Made by a program: the position numbers and the translations under genes
NCBI GenBank assembly: GCA_041568335.1
Contig: JBFFZZ010000197.1
Coordinates: 1-5,959, forward strand
From: WVWW01 sp041568335
GTDB lineage: Bacteria > Acidobacteriota > Polarisedimenticolia > Polarisedimenticolales > Polarisedimenticolaceae
DNA: 5,959 bases
Direction: 5' to 3'
In this document: positions 4,787 through 5,959 of the stretch, piece after piece
How positions within the stretch are numbered: the first letter of the stretch is position 1
Layout: every line of letters begins with the position of its first letter
Notes under the pieces: generated by a model
Seen by the model: the letters and a program-made list of their open reading frames with translations, nothing else
The model's database searches: none
What the model was told of the DNA's origin: nothing

Positions 4787-5959
4787 ATGGAAGGCGCGAC
4801 GCTTCGACCCGGACAGGACGTCCTGCACTACCGCATCGGCGAGAAAATCGGCGAGGGCGGGATGGGGGAGGTCTGGCGCGCCACCGACACCGAGCTCGGC
4901 CGCGAGGTCGCGATCAAGGTGCTCCCCGCGATCCTCGCCAATGACGGCGAGCGGCTGGCGCGGTTCCAGCGCGAGGCGCGTCTGCTGGCATCGCTGAACC
5001 ACCCGCACATCGCGACGATCCACGGGCTCCACGAGGGCGAGAGCGACGGCCGCTCGTTCCGCTTTCTGGTGATGGAGCTGGTCGAGGGCGAGGATCTCAC
5101 ACAGGTCGTCGAGGGTCGCCCGACCGTCGAGCGCGCGATCGAGATCGCGATCCAGATGGCGCGCGCGCTCGAGGCGGCGCACGCCAACGGCATCGTGCAC
5201 CGCGACCTCAAGCCCGCAAACGTCAAGATGACGGCGACCCGCGAGATCAAGGTGCTCGACTTCGGCCTGGCCAAGGCGGTCGGTGTCGAGACCGAATCGG
5301 GCAGCGTGACGGGGCCGACGATGTCGCCGACGATCACCTCCGCCGGCACGGTCGCCGGGACGATCCTCGGGACCGCGGCCTACATGAGCCCCGAGCAGGC
5401 ACGCGGACGCAGCGTCGACCGTCGGGCGGACATGTGGGCCTTCGGTTGTCTTCTTTACGAATTGGTCACCGGGCAGCGTGCTTTTGGCGGCGACACGATC
5501 TCCGATACGCTCGCCGCCGTGCTCAAAGAGACGCCGGACTGGTCGGCACTACCGGCGGAGACACCTTCCGGGGTTCGTCGCTTGCTACGGCGTTGTCTCG
5601 AGAAGGACGCGCGCAAGCGCTGGGGCGATGCCGGGGATGCGCGCATCGAGCTCGAGGAAGCGTTGACGGCGCCGGATGAGGAAGCTCCCGCCGTCGTGGC
5701 CGTCACGCCTGCGCCCGCATCTTCTCCCATCGCCCGGTTCGCTCCCTGGCTCGTCGCCGCAGCGGGCCTGATCGTCGCACTCGTCGTGTGGTTCGGCGGC
5801 GGCACACCGAGCGGCGAGCCGCAGGAGCTGCTGCGTCTGACCATCCCGCTCGGCGACGGGCTGCGCATCGAGGACGAGCAGTCGGGCAACGTGGTGCTCT
5901 CACCGGACGCCAGGCACATCGCCTTCTCGGGTGTCGATGCGAACGGTCAGAGCGCGCTC
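4787..5959 (+). CDS. Membrane-anchored Ser/Thr protein kinase with start of PD40/TolB-like propeller (3' end outside window)
   Basis: The frame runs 391 codons to the right edge without a stop, so the gene is partial. A Hanks-type kinase domain spans about 15-292 with all key residues: glycine loop I-G-E-G-G-M-G-E-V-W at 21-30, catalytic Lys44 in V-A-I-K, partner Glu63, H-R-D-L-K-P-A-N at 138-145 with Asp140, D-F-G at 158-160, S-P-E at 201-203 in place of A-P-E, Asp215, and Arg278. The activation segment is long and rich in Ser and Thr (about 169-198), the usual site of autophosphorylation. A Pro/Ala linker (298-313) leads to a transmembrane helix at about 319-336. The outer part begins with a strand pair containing V-L-S-P-D-A-R-H-I-A-F at 370-380, the PD40 repeat of TolB-like beta propellers. 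It should phosphorylate cytosolic Ser/Thr targets, with the propeller as an outside sensor or binding domain. The ATG was chosen because it directly precedes the kinase fold; no ribosome site is evident. Substrates are unknown. Confidence 0.94.
   Translation, partial: MEGATLRPGQDVLHYRIGEKIGEGGMGEVWRATDTELGREVAIKVLPAILANDGERLARFQREARLLASLNHPHIATIHGLHEGESDGRSFRFLVMELVEGEDLTQVVEGRPTVERAIEIAIQMARALEAAHANGIVHRDLKPANVKMTATREIKVLDFGLAKAVGVETESGSVTGPTMSPTITSAGTVAGTILGTAAYMSPEQARGRSVDRRADMWAFGCLLYELVTGQRAFGGDTISDTLAAVLKETPDWSALPAETPSGVRRLLRRCLEKDARKRWGDAGDARIELEEALTAPDEEAPAVVAVTPAPASSPIARFAPWLVAAAGLIVALVVWFGGGTPSGEPQELLRLTIPLGDGLRIEDEQSGNVVLSPDARHIAFSGVDANGQSAL

Noticed and set aside
4230..4787. A 185-codon minus-strand frame opposite the acetyltransferase gene
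   Set aside because: It is antisense to a clear GNAT gene with intact motifs, and it shows no domain of its own.
1..5959. CRISPR array, transposon, phage or other accessory system
   Set aside because: No regularly spaced repeats, transposase, integrase, terminal repeats or tRNA were seen. The codon style looks uniform, and the genes are typical chromosomal functions.

Overview
The window is GC-rich and almost fully coding. Every gene I can support lies on the + strand. It reads as ordinary chromosome from a high-GC, non-enteric Gram-negative-type bacterium. The best lineage hint is the last gene, a Ser/Thr kinase with a membrane anchor and the start of a WD40/TolB-like (PD40) propeller. That architecture is strongly expanded in Acidobacteriota and some related deep lineages. 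The assignment is an inference from gene style only. I see no mobile element, CRISPR array, tRNA, rRNA or attachment site.

Layout. (1) Bases 2-259 are the C-terminal end of a Na+/Ca2+ exchanger-type antiporter whose start lies outside the window. (2) Bases 347-1068 hold a two-gene unit: a small PilZ-domain protein (predicted c-di-GMP binder), then, 2 bases after its stop, a 116-residue protein with an Ala-rich charged helix and a C-terminal membrane anchor. (3) After a 119-base gap with a candidate promoter comes the three-subunit proton-translocating nicotinamide nucleotide transhydrogenase, pntAA-pntAB-pntB (1188-4255), and 7 bases later an SSAT-like GNAT acetyltransferase (4263-4760), probably on the same transcript. 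(4) From 4787 to the window end an open frame encodes the Ser/Thr kinase, still open at base 5959.

How the genes work together. PntAA (NAD(H) site), PntAB and PntB (membrane domain plus NADP(H) site) form one complex in the cytoplasmic membrane. It couples proton re-entry to hydride transfer from NADH to NADP+, supplying NADPH. The acetyltransferase, the PilZ pair and the kinase have no obvious role in that reaction.

I found no clear undescribed system. The points most worth a second look are both in the transhydrogenase. PntB carries about 58-60 extra residues in mid-membrane domain, apparently an added pair of transmembrane helices. The membrane histidine expected for proton transfer is absent both from its E. 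coli-type position in PntB (Asn91 instead) and from its alternative position in PntAB (Ser41 instead). Secondary points are the uncharacterised PilZ/membrane-anchor pair and a possible near-leaderless promoter at the kinase gene.
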